A stretch of DNA of 64,000 nt from the NCBI RefSeq assembly GCF_016820245.1, contig NZ_JAFCAR010000005.1, positions 557,738-621,737 of the forward strand, given 5' to 3'. The translations under genes were made by a program, and so were the position numbers. Source of the DNA: Jannaschia sp. Os4 (GTDB taxonomy: Bacteria > Pseudomonadota > Alphaproteobacteria > Rhodobacterales > Rhodobacteraceae). The stretch's first letter is position 1, and each line of letters opens with the position of its first letter. Shown here piece by piece: positions 41,631 through 50,842 of the stretch. The notes beneath the pieces are model-generated. The model was not told where the DNA came from. It saw nothing but the letters and a program-made list of their open reading frames with translations, and did no database searches.

Positions 41631-43945
41631 GACCCGTGCGCCTGCTCCTCGCCCTCCTGCTGTCGCTCTGGACCTGCGCCGCCGCGGCGCAGGACGAGGT
41701 GGCGACGACGCTCGTCGACTGGTCCGACCTCGCCGCGCGCGCCGAGCTCGTCCTCGACGGCGAGGCCACGCGGGGCGCGCTGGAGGCGTTGCGCGCCGAC
41801 CTGTCGGGGACGCGCGACCGGCTGCGCGACGCGGAGGGGTTCGAGGCGGCGCGCCGGGACACGCTGCGGGGGCAGATTGCCGCGCTGGGAGAGCCGCCCG
41901 CCGAGGGCGAGGAGGATCTCGACATCGCCGCGCGGCGGTCCGAGCTGCAGGGGGAGCTGGAGCGCGTCTCCGCCCCGGCCCGCCGCGCGGAGGCCGAGCG
42001 GGTCGAGGTCGAGGCGCTGATCGCCGAGATCGACGCCCGCGTGGAGGCCGAGCGCCGCGCCGAGCTCCTGCGCCAGGAGGTGAGCCCCGTCTCCCCCTCG
42101 CTGTGGTGGCCGGCGCTGGGGGCGCTGGGGGCGTGGGTGGCGGCGATGGGCGACGACGTCGCCGCCGTGGCGACGCCCGACGGCTACGCGCGCCTCGCGG
42201 CCAACGCGACCGAGGTGGGCATCCTGTTCTTCGTCGCCGTGCTCCTGCTCGCGCGGTCGCGCGACTGGCTGGGACGGCTCCAGCGCCGGTTCGTCGACGC
42301 GGACGGCGCCGATCCGCAGACCCGCCTGATCGTCGCCGGCACCGGGCTGGCGCAGCTCGTGCTGCCGGTGGCGGGGCTCTTCGCGGTGACGCGCCTCGCG
42401 CGGCTCGCCGGGGTCGACGGACCGACGATCACGCCCGTGCTGACGGCGCTGCCCGCCTTGGGCGCGCTCGTCCTCGCGGCGCGCTGGATCGGGGCGCAGT
42501 CCTTCCCCGCGCGCGCCGAGGCGCACCCGCTCCCCGACAGCGCGCGCGCCGAGGCGCGCTTCCACGCGACGCTGCTGGGCCTGTGGCTGGCGCTGCACCG
42601 GCTCCTACGGATCGCGGCCGAGACGCGGCCCGACATCGCGGAGACGGTCTCGGTCCCGGTCCTCGTGCTGGTGTTCCTCGCGGGGCTGTCGCTGCTCCGC
42701 CTCGGGCGGTTGCTGGCGCGCGCGCCGGCGCCGCCCCTGCCGGGCGACGGAGAGGCGGAGACGGGGGACGCGGCTGAGCGCGGGCTCGTCCAGCGGGCGA
42801 TCGTCCTCCTCGGGCGGGCGGCCATGGCCGTGGGCATCGCGGGTCCGGTGCTCGCCGCCTTGGGCTACGTCAACGCCGCGACCTACCTGACGTGGCCCGC
42901 GGTCGTGACGCTCGGGCTGATCGGGCTGGTGGCGCTGCTCCAGACCGTGATCTTCGACGTCTGGGCGGCCGCCACGGGGCGCGTGGAGGCGGCGCGCGAC
43001 GCGCTGATCCCCACGCTGATCGCGTTCGGCCTCGTGCTCGCGGCGCTTCCGCTGCTCGCGCTGATCTGGGGGGTGCGGGTCGAGACGCTGGGCGAGTGGT
43101 GGCGGGGCTTCCTCGACGGGATCGCCGTGGGCCAGACGCGGATCAGCCCCGCGGCGTTCCTGACCTTCGCCATCGTGTTCGCCGTCGGCTACCTGCTGAC
43201 CCGGGCGGTGCAGGCGGGCCTTCGGACCTCCGTGCTGCCGAAGACCAAGCTCGACGCGGGCGGCACCAACGCGATCCTGTCCGGCACGGCCTACGTAGGG
43301 ATCACGCTGGCCGCGCTGATCGCGATCACCTCCGCGGGCATCGACCTGTCGGGCCTCGCCCTCGTCGCGGGCGCGCTCTCGGTCGGCCTCGGCTTCGGCC
43401 TGCAGAACATCGTGCAGAACTTCGTGTCGGGGATCATCCTGCTGATCGAGCGGCCCATCAAGATCGGCGACTGGGTCGCGGTCGGCACCACCGAGGGCTT
43501 CGTGCGCGCCATCTCGGTCCGCTCGACGCGGATCGAGACCTTCGACCGGCAGGACGTGATCGTCCCCAACGCCGATCTCATCGCGCAGGCCGTCGTGAAC
43601 AACACGCTCGGCTCCAACTCGGGGCGCGTCCTGATCCCTGTGGGCGTGGCCTACGGCAGCGACACGCGGCGGGTGCAGGCGATCATCGAGGAGGTCTGCG
43701 CCGAGCACCCGATGGTCGTGCTCAACCCGCCGCCCGTCGTCACCTTCGAGGCGTTCGGCGCCTCGTCGCTCGACTTCCTCGCCCGCTGCGTCCTGCGCGA
43801 CGTGCTGTGGAAGCCCATCGTTGGCTCCGACATCCGGCACGCCTTGGCCGAACGCTTCGCCGCCGAGGGGATCGAGGTCCCGTTCCCGCAGCAGGACGTC
43901 TGGCTCCGCAATCCCGAGGCGCTCCGACCGGAGGCATCCGAATGA
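41627..43945 (+). CDS. Large MscS-family mechanosensitive channel protein
   Basis: A 772-residue protein with a signal peptide (about 1-22, starting at a GTG overlapping the cysK stop), a periplasmic coiled coil (about 25-145, Glu/Ala/Arg-rich, DUF3772-like), about ten membrane helices (150-560), and the MscS pore helix and beta domain. The pore segment is GLALVAGALSVGLGFGLQNIVQNFVSGIILLIERPIKIGD (about 580-620); the beta domain follows with VRSTRIETFDRQDVIVPNADLI. It releases solutes during hypo-osmotic shock in relatives. AlaX overlaps its end by four bases. Confidence 0.9.
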   Translation: MRPVRLLLALLLSLWTCAAAAQDEVATTLVDWSDLAARAELVLDGEATRGALEALRADLSGTRDRLRDAEGFEAARRDTLRGQIAALGEPPAEGEEDLDIAARRSELQGELERVSAPARRAEAERVEVEALIAEIDARVEAERRAELLRQEVSPVSPSLWWPALGALGAWVAAMGDDVAAVATPDGYARLAANATEVGILFFVAVLLLARSRDWLGRLQRRFVDADGADPQTRLIVAGTGLAQLVLPVAGLFAVTRLARLAGVDGPTITPVLTALPALGALVLAARWIGAQSFPARAEAHPLPDSARAEARFHATLLGLWLALHRLLRIAAETRPDIAETVSVPVLVLVFLAGLSLLRLGRLLARAPAPPLPGDGEAETGDAAERGLVQRAIVLLGRAAMAVGIAGPVLAALGYVNAATYLTWPAVVTLGLIGLVALLQTVIFDVWAAATGRVEAARDALIPTLIAFGLVLAALPLLALIWGVRVETLGEWWRGFLDGIAVGQTRISPAAFLTFAIVFAVGYLLTRAVQAGLRTSVLPKTKLDAGGTNAILSGTAYVGITLAALIAITSAGIDLSGLALVAGALSVGLGFGLQNIVQNFVSGIILLIERPIKIGDWVAVGTTEGFVRAISVRSTRIETFDRQDVIVPNADLIAQAVVNNTLGSNSGRVLIPVGVAYGSDTRRVQAIIEEVCAEHPMVVLNPPPVVTFEAFGASSLDFLARCVLRDVLWKPIVGSDIRHALAERFAAEGIEVPFPQQDVWLRNPEALRPEASE

Positions 43946-44661
43946 CCGAGCCGCTCTTCCTCTCCGACGCCTACGCCAAGACCGCGCCCGGCACCGTGGC
44001 CGCGATCACGCCGGAGGGCGGCGTCGTGATGGACGCGACCATCTTCTACGCCAAGGGCGGGGGGCAGCCGGGCGACTCCGGCCGCCTCGTCTGGGAGGGG
44101 GGCGAGATGGAGGTGGCCCAGGCCGTGAAGGGGGAAGGCGGCGCGATCGTCCTGCTGCCCGCCGACGCCGCGCCCTTGCCGCCCGTGGGCACCGCGGTAG
44201 AGCAGCGCCTCGACTGGGACCGCCGCTACCGGCACATGCGGATGCACACGGCGCTGCACCTGCTGTCGGTCGCGGTGCCGCTGCCGGTGACGGGCGGGCA
44301 GATCGGGGCCGAGAAGTCGCGGCTCGACTTCGACATGCCCGAGGTGACCACCACGCGCGAGGCGGTGCAGGCCGAGATGGACCGGCTGGTTGCCGGGGAC
44401 CACGGGACGGGCACGCGCTGGATCGAGGAGGCGGAGCTGGATGCCCGCCCCGAGCTGGTCAAGACGCTGTCGGTGCAGCCTCCGCGCGGGGCGGGGCGCA
44501 TCCGGCTCGTCCGCATCGGCCCGGAGGAGGCGCCGGTCGACCTGCAGCCCTGCGGCGGCACCCACGTCGCCCGAACGGGCGAGATCGGCCGTGTCGTCGT
44601 CGGCAAGATCGAGAGCAAGGGGCGCCAGAACCGCCGCATCTCCATCACCCTCGCGGATTGA
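43942..44661 (+). CDS. Alanyl-tRNA editing protein AlaX
   Basis: A 239-residue stand-alone editing enzyme that removes Ser or Gly from mischarged tRNA-Ala. It has the N-terminal FYAKGGGQPGDSG (about 34-46), the zinc ligands in HTALH (about 99-103), and the second pair in CGGTHVARTGEIG (about 209-221). The tRNA-binding end KIESKGRQNRRISITL matches the AlaRS-type domain. It is translationally coupled to the MscS-type gene, which has no obvious functional link. Confidence 0.9.
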   Translation: MTEPLFLSDAYAKTAPGTVAAITPEGGVVMDATIFYAKGGGQPGDSGRLVWEGGEMEVAQAVKGEGGAIVLLPADAAPLPPVGTAVEQRLDWDRRYRHMRMHTALHLLSVAVPLPVTGGQIGAEKSRLDFDMPEVTTTREAVQAEMDRLVAGDHGTGTRWIEEAELDARPELVKTLSVQPPRGAGRIRLVRIGPEEAPVDLQPCGGTHVARTGEIGRVVVGKIESKGRQNRRISITLAD

Positions 44662-44751
44662 CCCCCGGGGCGGGACGCAAGCCCGTCCCCGCGCTTGCAT
44701 CCGGCCGGAGGCGCGGAAAGGGTGTCCCCACCAACATCAGGGGAGACCTCC

Positions 44752-46326
44752 ATGCGATACCTGCCGCTCACCGCAGCGCTTCTCGCCACCACCACGCTCG
44801 CGCTGCCCGTCTCGGCCGAGACCGTCCGCTGGGCGCGCGCGGGCGACGCGCTGACCCTCGACCCGCACGCCCAGAACGAGGGGCCGACCTCTACGCTGTC
44901 GCACCAGATCTACGAGCCGCTGCTGCTGCGGACCCATTCCGGCGACTTCGAGGGCGCGCTCGCCACCTCGTGGGAGCCGTCGGCCGACGACCCGAACGTC
45001 TGGACGTTCCAACTGCGCGAGGGGGTGACCTTCCACGGGGGCGAGGCCTTCACCGCCGAGGACGTGGTGTTCTCGATCCAGCGCGCGCAGTCCGAGAACT
45101 CGGGCTACAAGGAGCTGCTCAACTCCATCGTCGAGGTCCGCGCGGTGGACGACACGACGGTCGAGTTCGTGACCGACGGGCCGAACCCGATCCTGCCGTC
45201 CAACCTCACCAACCTGATGATGATGGATTCGGGCTGGGCCGAGGCGAACGGCGTCACCGACGTGCAGAACTACGACGAGGGCGAGTCGACCTACGCCACG
45301 CAGAACGCCAACGGCACGGGCGCCTACACGCTGGTCTCGCGCGAGCCGGACGTGCGCACCGTGCTGGACGCGAACCCCGACTACTGGGGCGGCGAACTGG
45401 ACGTGACGCGGATCGAGTTCACGCCGATCCAGAACGCCGCGACCCGCGTGGCCGCGCTGCTGTCGGGCGAGGTGGACTTCATCCAGGACGTACCGGTGCA
45501 GGACCTGCAGCGGGTCGCGGACACCGACGGCCTCAACCTCAAGACGACGGCGCAGAACCGGGTGATCTTCCTCGGGATGAACGTGGGCGACGACGACCTG
45601 ACCACGGACGACGTGGACGGGGCGAACCCGCTGGCCAACCCGCAGGTGCGCGAGGCGATGGACCTCGCCATCGATCGCAACGCCATCCAGCGCGTCGTGA
45701 TGCGCGACCAGTCCGACCCCACGGGCATGATCGCGCCGCCCTTCGTCAACGGCTGGACCGAGGAGATGGACACCGTCACCGAGGCGGACGTGGACGGCGC
45801 CACCGCGCTCTTGGCCGAGGCTGGCTACCCGGACGGGTTCTCCATCCGGCTCGACTGCCCGAACGACCGCTACATCAACGACGAGGCGATCTGTCAGGCC
45901 GTCACGTCGATGCTGGGCCGGATCGGGATCACGGTGAACCTCGACGCCAAGACCAAGGCGCAGCACTTCCCGCTGATCACCGGGGGCGAGACGGACTTCT
46001 ACCTGCTGGGCTGGGGCGTGCCGACCTTCGACTCGGAGTACATCTTCAACTTCCTCGTCCACTCCAAGACCGAAGACCGGGGGTCTTGGAACGGCACGCG
46101 CTACTCCAACGCGGACCTCGACGCGAAGATCGTGTCGCTGGCCTCGGAGACGGATCTCGATGCGCGGAACGCCACGATCGGCGAGATCTGGGACGTGGTG
46201 CAGGCCGAGCGGCTCTATCTGCCGCTGCACAACCAAGTGCTGAACTGGGGCTACGGCAACGGGGTCGACGCCGAGGTGTCGGTCGAGGACCAGCCGAAGT
46301 TCAAGTACTTCAGCGTCAGCCGCTAA
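44752..46326 (+). CDS. ABC peptide/nickel-type solute-binding protein (family 5, orphan)
   Basis: A 524-residue periplasmic binding protein. Signal peptide about 1-22 (MRYLPLTAALLATTTLALPVSA). Then LDPHAQNEGPTSTLSHQIYEPLL, the family 5 signature region with LATSWEPSADDPNVWTFQLREGVTFHGGEAFTAEDVVFSIQRA (about 75-118), and LLAEAGYPDGFSIRLDCPNDRYINDEAICQAV. It belongs to the OppA/DppA group. GGGGAG precedes the ATG. No permease or ATPase gene is nearby. The gene converges on soeC with only 19 bases between stops. Confidence 0.88.
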   Translation: MRYLPLTAALLATTTLALPVSAETVRWARAGDALTLDPHAQNEGPTSTLSHQIYEPLLLRTHSGDFEGALATSWEPSADDPNVWTFQLREGVTFHGGEAFTAEDVVFSIQRAQSENSGYKELLNSIVEVRAVDDTTVEFVTDGPNPILPSNLTNLMMMDSGWAEANGVTDVQNYDEGESTYATQNANGTGAYTLVSREPDVRTVLDANPDYWGGELDVTRIEFTPIQNAATRVAALLSGEVDFIQDVPVQDLQRVADTDGLNLKTTAQNRVIFLGMNVGDDDLTTDDVDGANPLANPQVREAMDLAIDRNAIQRVVMRDQSDPTGMIAPPFVNGWTEEMDTVTEADVDGATALLAEAGYPDGFSIRLDCPNDRYINDEAICQAVTSMLGRIGITVNLDAKTKAQHFPLITGGETDFYLLGWGVPTFDSEYIFNFLVHSKTEDRGSWNGTRYSNADLDAKIVSLASETDLDARNATIGEIWDVVQAERLYLPLHNQVLNWGYGNGVDAEVSVEDQPKFKYFSVSR

Positions 46327-46345
46327 CCCATTGGCCGGGCGGCGA

Positions 46346-47254
46346 TCACGCCGCCCGCGCCACCCCTGCATGGGCGCCGTAGTAGAGCCCCACGACGTGC
46401 TCCGCCTCGGCGAAGAAGAGCCAGCGCGACACCAGCACCCCGATCAAGTGAGACAGGACGGCGACGCCCGCCATCGCGTGGTGCAGCCCCGCGCCGTCAG
46501 TCACGAGGTACAGGGCCATCAGGATGGCGGGGATGACGGCCATCAGCGCGATGGCGATCACTCGCAGCGTGGCGGCGTGCTTGCGCCCGACCTGATAGAC
46601 CATCTCGCGCGTGAGGTAGTTCTCGCCCGTTTGCGGACGCTCGAACTGGCGGACCATGCCGGGCAGGCGCGTGGCGGTGTTGAGCGTGCTGCCGACCTCG
46701 GCGAAGCGGCGATCGCCGCGGGTCCAGTGGACCGCCTGCAGGATGCCGAGGGCGACCAGGAGGATCAGCGACAGGACCGGGCGCCCGGCGAGCAGTGCGC
46801 CGCCCGCCAGCGCGGCCGTCAGGAACAGGGCGGGCGTGGCCCGCTGGTTCCAGCGCGGGACGGTGCGGAGCTGCGCGTAGATCATGGAGGTGGTGAAGAC
46901 GACCGCCAGAGACAGGAGCGCGCCGATCCAGCCCAAGGGCGCGAGGTGGAGGTCGAGGAACACCAACGCGGCGGCGTAGGCGGCCATGACGAGGAGGGCG
47001 GCAATGGCGGCCCACATCTCGCGGCTCAGCCACGAGGAGCGCCATTCGCGGTAGGCCTTCCACGCGTTCTTCTTGTTCTTCAGGTGGAACGTGGCCGAGA
47101 GCAGCCCGCCCACCGCCAGCGCGTAGGCCAGCGCGAAGAACACGAAGGCGACCCAGCCGCGCGGCGGGTCGGGCATCAGGCCGAGGAAGACGAGCAGGCC
47201 GAACCCCGCTCCCGAGAGCGACGAGAAGATGATGACGGAGGGGGCGGGGTGCAT
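46346..47254 (-). CDS. soeC: Sulfite dehydrogenase (quinone) membrane anchor SoeC
   Basis: A 302-residue inner-membrane protein of the DmsC/NrfD-like anchor family with about eight helices. It passes electrons from the SoeB iron-sulfur chain to the quinone pool. N-terminal SVIIFSSLSGAGFGLLVFLG and the middle FHLKNKKNAWKAYREWRSSWLSREMW (about 57-82) match DmsC-like anchors. The gene starts one base after the soeB stop and is last in the operon TSUP-soeA-soeB-soeC. DMSO reductase anchors are the main alternative; the xsc neighbourhood favours sulfite. Confidence 0.85.
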   Translation of the reverse strand: MHPAPSVIIFSSLSGAGFGLLVFLGLMPDPPRGWVAFVFFALAYALAVGGLLSATFHLKNKKNAWKAYREWRSSWLSREMWAAIAALLVMAAYAAALVFLDLHLAPLGWIGALLSLAVVFTTSMIYAQLRTVPRWNQRATPALFLTAALAGGALLAGRPVLSLILLVALGILQAVHWTRGDRRFAEVGSTLNTATRLPGMVRQFERPQTGENYLTREMVYQVGRKHAATLRVIAIALMAVIPAILMALYLVTDGAGLHHAMAGVAVLSHLIGVLVSRWLFFAEAEHVVGLYYGAHAGVARAA

Positions 47255-47255
47255 G

Positions 47256-48017
47256 TCAGACCTTCTCCAGCGCCCGGTCGAGCCAGCCGAGGAAGCCCGT
47301 CGCCTCCTCCGCCCCCGTCTCTTCGTAAACTGGGGCGAGGAAGGAGGCGAGGATGTCCTCGTCCGCGCCCAGCGTGTCGCGGGGGCGCGGCGGGAGGTAC
47401 TGGTTGACCGGCTTGGTGCCCTGCTCGGGCATGAGGTCCACGCCGCCGCGCGCGGCCACGAGCTGCGACACGGCCGAGGCCGGGTCGTTCAGGTCGCCGT
47501 AGTGTCGCGCCCCCGCCGGGCAGGTGCGGACGCAGGCGGGCTGGCGGTCGATCTCGGGCAGGGTCTCGTTGTAGATGCGGTCCACGCAGAGCGTGCACTT
47601 CTTCATCACGCCGGCCAGTTCGTCCACCTCGCGCGCGCCGTAGGGGCAGGCCCACGCGCAGAGGCCGCAGCCCATGCAGGCGTCCTCGTTCACCAGCACG
47701 ATGCCGTCCTCGGCCCGCTTGTAGGACGCCCCCGTGGGACAGACCGTGACGCAGGGGGCGTCGTCGCAATGGAGGCAGGACTTCGGCATGTGGACCGTCT
47801 GGGCGGGGCCGCTGCCGGGCTGCATCGTGTAGCTGTGGACGCGGTTGAGGAACGTCCCCTCCGCCTCGCCATAGGCGTCGCGGTCCGAGAGCGGCGCGCC
47901 GTAGTTCTGGGTGTTCCACCCTTTGCACGCCGTCACGCAGGCGTGGCAGCCAACGCAGGTGTCGAGGTCGATCACGAGGCCGAGCTTGACCTTCGGCGGG
48001 GCGGGCAGGGTGGTCAT
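47256..48017 (-). CDS. soeB: Sulfite dehydrogenase iron-sulfur subunit SoeB
   Basis: A 253-residue ferredoxin-like subunit with sixteen Cys in four [4Fe-4S] motifs: CVGCHACVTAC (21-31), CLHCDDAPCVTVCP (about 82-95), CMGCGLCAWACP (about 114-125) and the split CTLC ... CVRTCP. This matches DmsB/SoeB subunits that wire the molybdenum subunit to the membrane anchor. The real start is the ATG at 48017, overlapping the soeA stop by four bases; the frame upstream is not coding. It acts on the cytoplasmic face. Confidence 0.92.
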   Translation of the reverse strand: MTTLPAPPKVKLGLVIDLDTCVGCHACVTACKGWNTQNYGAPLSDRDAYGEAEGTFLNRVHSYTMQPGSGPAQTVHMPKSCLHCDDAPCVTVCPTGASYKRAEDGIVLVNEDACMGCGLCAWACPYGAREVDELAGVMKKCTLCVDRIYNETLPEIDRQPACVRTCPAGARHYGDLNDPASAVSQLVAARGGVDLMPEQGTKPVNQYLPPRPRDTLGADEDILASFLAPVYEETGAEEATGFLGWLDRALEKV

Positions 48018-50842
48018 CGCTTCACCTCCCACGCGACCACGTCCGGGCCGGGCGGCACGGGGCGGTCGAGCGTCTCGAATTGCGGGGTGGATCTGAGGTC
48101 GGCGGGCGGGGCGCACTTCTCCACCGCGACCTTGAGGTCGAACCAAGCGGCCTGTCCCGTGATCGGGTCAGAGTTGGACCAGCGCAGCCCGTCGCCCTTG
48201 GGCGGCATCAACTCGTGGATCAGGTGGTTCAGCAGGAACCCTTGGTTCGCCTCCGGCGCGTTCTCGTGCAGCGCCCACGCGCCCTTGCGCTTGCCGATGG
48301 CGTTCCACGTCCAGACGGTCTCGTCGTTCTGGCCCGGCATGTGGGCCACGGGCACGACGATCTCGCCATGCGGCGAGGTCACGCGCGCCCAGTCGCCCTC
48401 TCGGAACCCCTGCGCCTCCCAAATGCCGGTCGGCAGGTAGAGCGGGTTGCGCCCGTGGATCTGGCGCAGCCACGCGTTCTGGGTGCCCCAGGAGTGATAC
48501 ATGGCCGCCGGGCGTTGGGTGAGCGCGGTGATCGTGAAGCGGGGGTCGGTCGCGTGGCCCTCCATCGGGTCGTACCAGATGGGGAGGGGATCGAAGGTCG
48601 CCTTGATGCGCTCGCGCAGGTGGTCGGGGGGCTGGCGCTCCCCGTGGCCCTCGGCGGCAAGCTGGAAGCGGCGGAGCGGCTCGGACCAGAGCGTGATGAG
48701 GAAGGGCTGCGGCGCGTCGTAGAGGCCGATCTCGACGGCCCAGTCCTGATAGGCCTTGTTCCACGGCTTCATGTAGAGTCCCTCGGCGGGGACATGGGCC
48801 ACGGCGAAGGCGCCGTTCTCGATGTAGCGGTTCAGCTGGTCGGGGTTGGGCGCGCCGCGACCCGTCGCCTCGCCGTTGCCACGGAAGCCCATGAGGGGGC
48901 CGATTCCGGGCCGGCGCTCGTGCCGGACCATGTAGTCGGCGAAGTCGGCGTATTTCTTGGACCCGTCGTCGTTCACCATGCCCGGTAGGCCGAGGCGGGC
49001 GCCGAGTTCGAGCAGCGCCGTCTGGAACGGCACCACGTCGCGGTCGGGCGCGACGACGGGGTGGCGGATGGCGTCGGCGGCGGCCTCGGGCTCGCAGATC
49101 GGGCGGTCGAGGAGGGAGATGCAGTCGTGGCGCTCCAGATAGGTCGTGTCGGGCAGGACGAGATCCGCGTAGGCGACCATCTCGGAGGAGTAGGCGTCGG
49201 CGTAGATGACGTTGGGGATGACGTAGCTGCCGTCGTCGCGCTGGTCGGTCAGCATGGCCATCGTGCCGGTCGTGTTCATCGACGAGTTCCACGCCATGTT
49301 CGCCATGTAGAGGAACAGGGTGTCGATCTCGTAGGGGTCGCCCGCGTGGGCGTTGGAGATGACCATGTGCATCAGGCCGTGGGCCGACATGGGGTTGTCC
49401 CACGAGAAGGCCTTGTCGATGCGCGCCGGGGTGCCGTCGTCCCGCAGGCAGAGGTCGTCGGGGCCGTGGACGAAGCCGAGGTGGGGGCCGTCCAGCGGCG
49501 CGCCGGGCGTGACCTTGCAGTGGGGCTTTGGGTGGGCGGTCGCGGGCTTGGGGTAGGGCGGCTTGAAGCGGAAGCCGCCGGGGGCCTCGACGCTGCCGAT
49601 CAGCGTCTGGAGCAGGTGGATCGCGCGGCAGGTCTGGAAGCCGTTGGCGTGGGCCGAGATGCCGCGCATGGCGTGCATGGCGACGGGACGCGCGGTCATC
49701 GTCTCGTGGCGCCGACCGCGGAAGTCGGTCCACGCGATTGGCTCTTCCCACGACTCCTCGAAGGCGACGCGGGCGATCTCTCCGGCCAGCGCGCGGATGC
49801 GCCGCGCGGAGATGCCGACGCGCTCGGCGACGGCCTCGGGGGCGTAGGCCCCGTCGAGGTAGCGATGCGCGATGGCGTGGAACACCGTGCGGTGGGTGAC
49901 GCCGTCCTGCGCCCATGCGCCGTTCAGATCCGGCTCCACGTCCTCGGCGTCGTAGCAGCGGGGGCGCTGCTCCTTGCGGCACCAGACGAGGGCATGGCCA
50001 TCGTCGTCCTTGAGGGGCAGGCCGTGGGTCGCGCCGGGGCGCGCGTCGATCAGGACGGGGGCGTCGGAGAACTCTGCGAGGTAGCGCAGGTCCAGTTGGC
50101 CCGCCTTCAGCAGGCAGTGGACGAGGGAAAGGATCAGAAGCCCGTCCGTGCCGGGGGTGACGCCATACCAGTCGTCCGCCACGGCGTTGTAGCCGGTGCG
50201 GATCGGGTTGATGCCGACGACCCGCGCGCCGCGTTCCTTGAGTCGCCCGAGGCCCATCTTGATTGGGTTCGAGTCGTGGTCCTCGGCGCAGCCGAAGAGC
50301 AGGAAGAGCTTGGTCTTCTCCCAATCGGGCGATCCGAACTCCCAGAAGGCCCCGCCCACGGTGTAGATGCCCGCCGCCGCCATGTTGACCGAGCAGAAGC
50401 CGCCATGCGCCGCGTAGTTCGGCGTGCCGAAGGCCTGCGCCCACCACGAGGTGAAGGACTGCGACTGGTCGCGCCCGGTAAAGAAGGCGAGCTTCGACGG
50501 GTCCGTCTCGCGGATCGGGGCGAGGATGGCGCGGGCGGTCTCGTAGGCCTCCTCCCACGTGATCTCCTCGAACTGGCCGCTGCCCCTCGGCCCCGTCCGG
50601 CGGAGCGGCGCACGCAGGCGGGACGGCGCGTTGTGCTGCATGATGCCCGAGGCGCCCTTGGCGCAGAGCACGCCCTTGTTCACCGGGTGGTCGCGGTTGC
50701 CCTCGATGTAGGCCACGCGCTCGACGCCCTCGGCGTCGGCCTTGAGGTGCACGTCGATGCCGCAGCGGCAGGCGCACATGTAGCAGGTGGTCTTGGCCAC
50801 GCGGTCCCCGACCTTCGGGGAGGGGTCGAAATGGTCCTTCAT
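48014..50842 (-). CDS. soeA: Sulfite dehydrogenase molybdopterin subunit SoeA
   Basis: A 942-residue molybdopterin enzyme of the DMSO-reductase superfamily, expected to oxidise sulfite to sulfate in the cytoplasm. The N-terminal [4Fe-4S] site is C20, C23, C27 and C60 (YMCACRCG). FTGRDQSQSFTSWWAQAFGTPNYAAHGGFCSVNMA and LFGCAEDHDSNPIKMG bind the cofactor, and VLPDTTYLERHDCISLLDRP and the C-terminal cofactor domain follow. No Tat signal is present, as in known cytoplasmic SoeA. The start is the ATG at 50842, overlapping the TSUP gene; the long upstream frame is not coding. Proximity to xsc supports the sulfite role over other substrates. Confidence 0.88.
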   Translation of the reverse strand: MKDHFDPSPKVGDRVAKTTCYMCACRCGIDVHLKADAEGVERVAYIEGNRDHPVNKGVLCAKGASGIMQHNAPSRLRAPLRRTGPRGSGQFEEITWEEAYETARAILAPIRETDPSKLAFFTGRDQSQSFTSWWAQAFGTPNYAAHGGFCSVNMAAAGIYTVGGAFWEFGSPDWEKTKLFLLFGCAEDHDSNPIKMGLGRLKERGARVVGINPIRTGYNAVADDWYGVTPGTDGLLILSLVHCLLKAGQLDLRYLAEFSDAPVLIDARPGATHGLPLKDDDGHALVWCRKEQRPRCYDAEDVEPDLNGAWAQDGVTHRTVFHAIAHRYLDGAYAPEAVAERVGISARRIRALAGEIARVAFEESWEEPIAWTDFRGRRHETMTARPVAMHAMRGISAHANGFQTCRAIHLLQTLIGSVEAPGGFRFKPPYPKPATAHPKPHCKVTPGAPLDGPHLGFVHGPDDLCLRDDGTPARIDKAFSWDNPMSAHGLMHMVISNAHAGDPYEIDTLFLYMANMAWNSSMNTTGTMAMLTDQRDDGSYVIPNVIYADAYSSEMVAYADLVLPDTTYLERHDCISLLDRPICEPEAAADAIRHPVVAPDRDVVPFQTALLELGARLGLPGMVNDDGSKKYADFADYMVRHERRPGIGPLMGFRGNGEATGRGAPNPDQLNRYIENGAFAVAHVPAEGLYMKPWNKAYQDWAVEIGLYDAPQPFLITLWSEPLRRFQLAAEGHGERQPPDHLRERIKATFDPLPIWYDPMEGHATDPRFTITALTQRPAAMYHSWGTQNAWLRQIHGRNPLYLPTGIWEAQGFREGDWARVTSPHGEIVVPVAHMPGQNDETVWTWNAIGKRKGAWALHENAPEANQGFLLNHLIHELMPPKGDGLRWSNSDPITGQAAWFDLKVAVEKCAPPADLRSTPQFETLDRPVPPGPDVVAWEVKR

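Noticed and set aside
46346..50842. A DMSO reductase (DmsABC) assignment for the molybdenum operon
   Set aside because: SoeA lacks a Tat signal and the operon is beside xsc, pta and a TSUP exporter, which fits cytoplasmic sulfite oxidation better.
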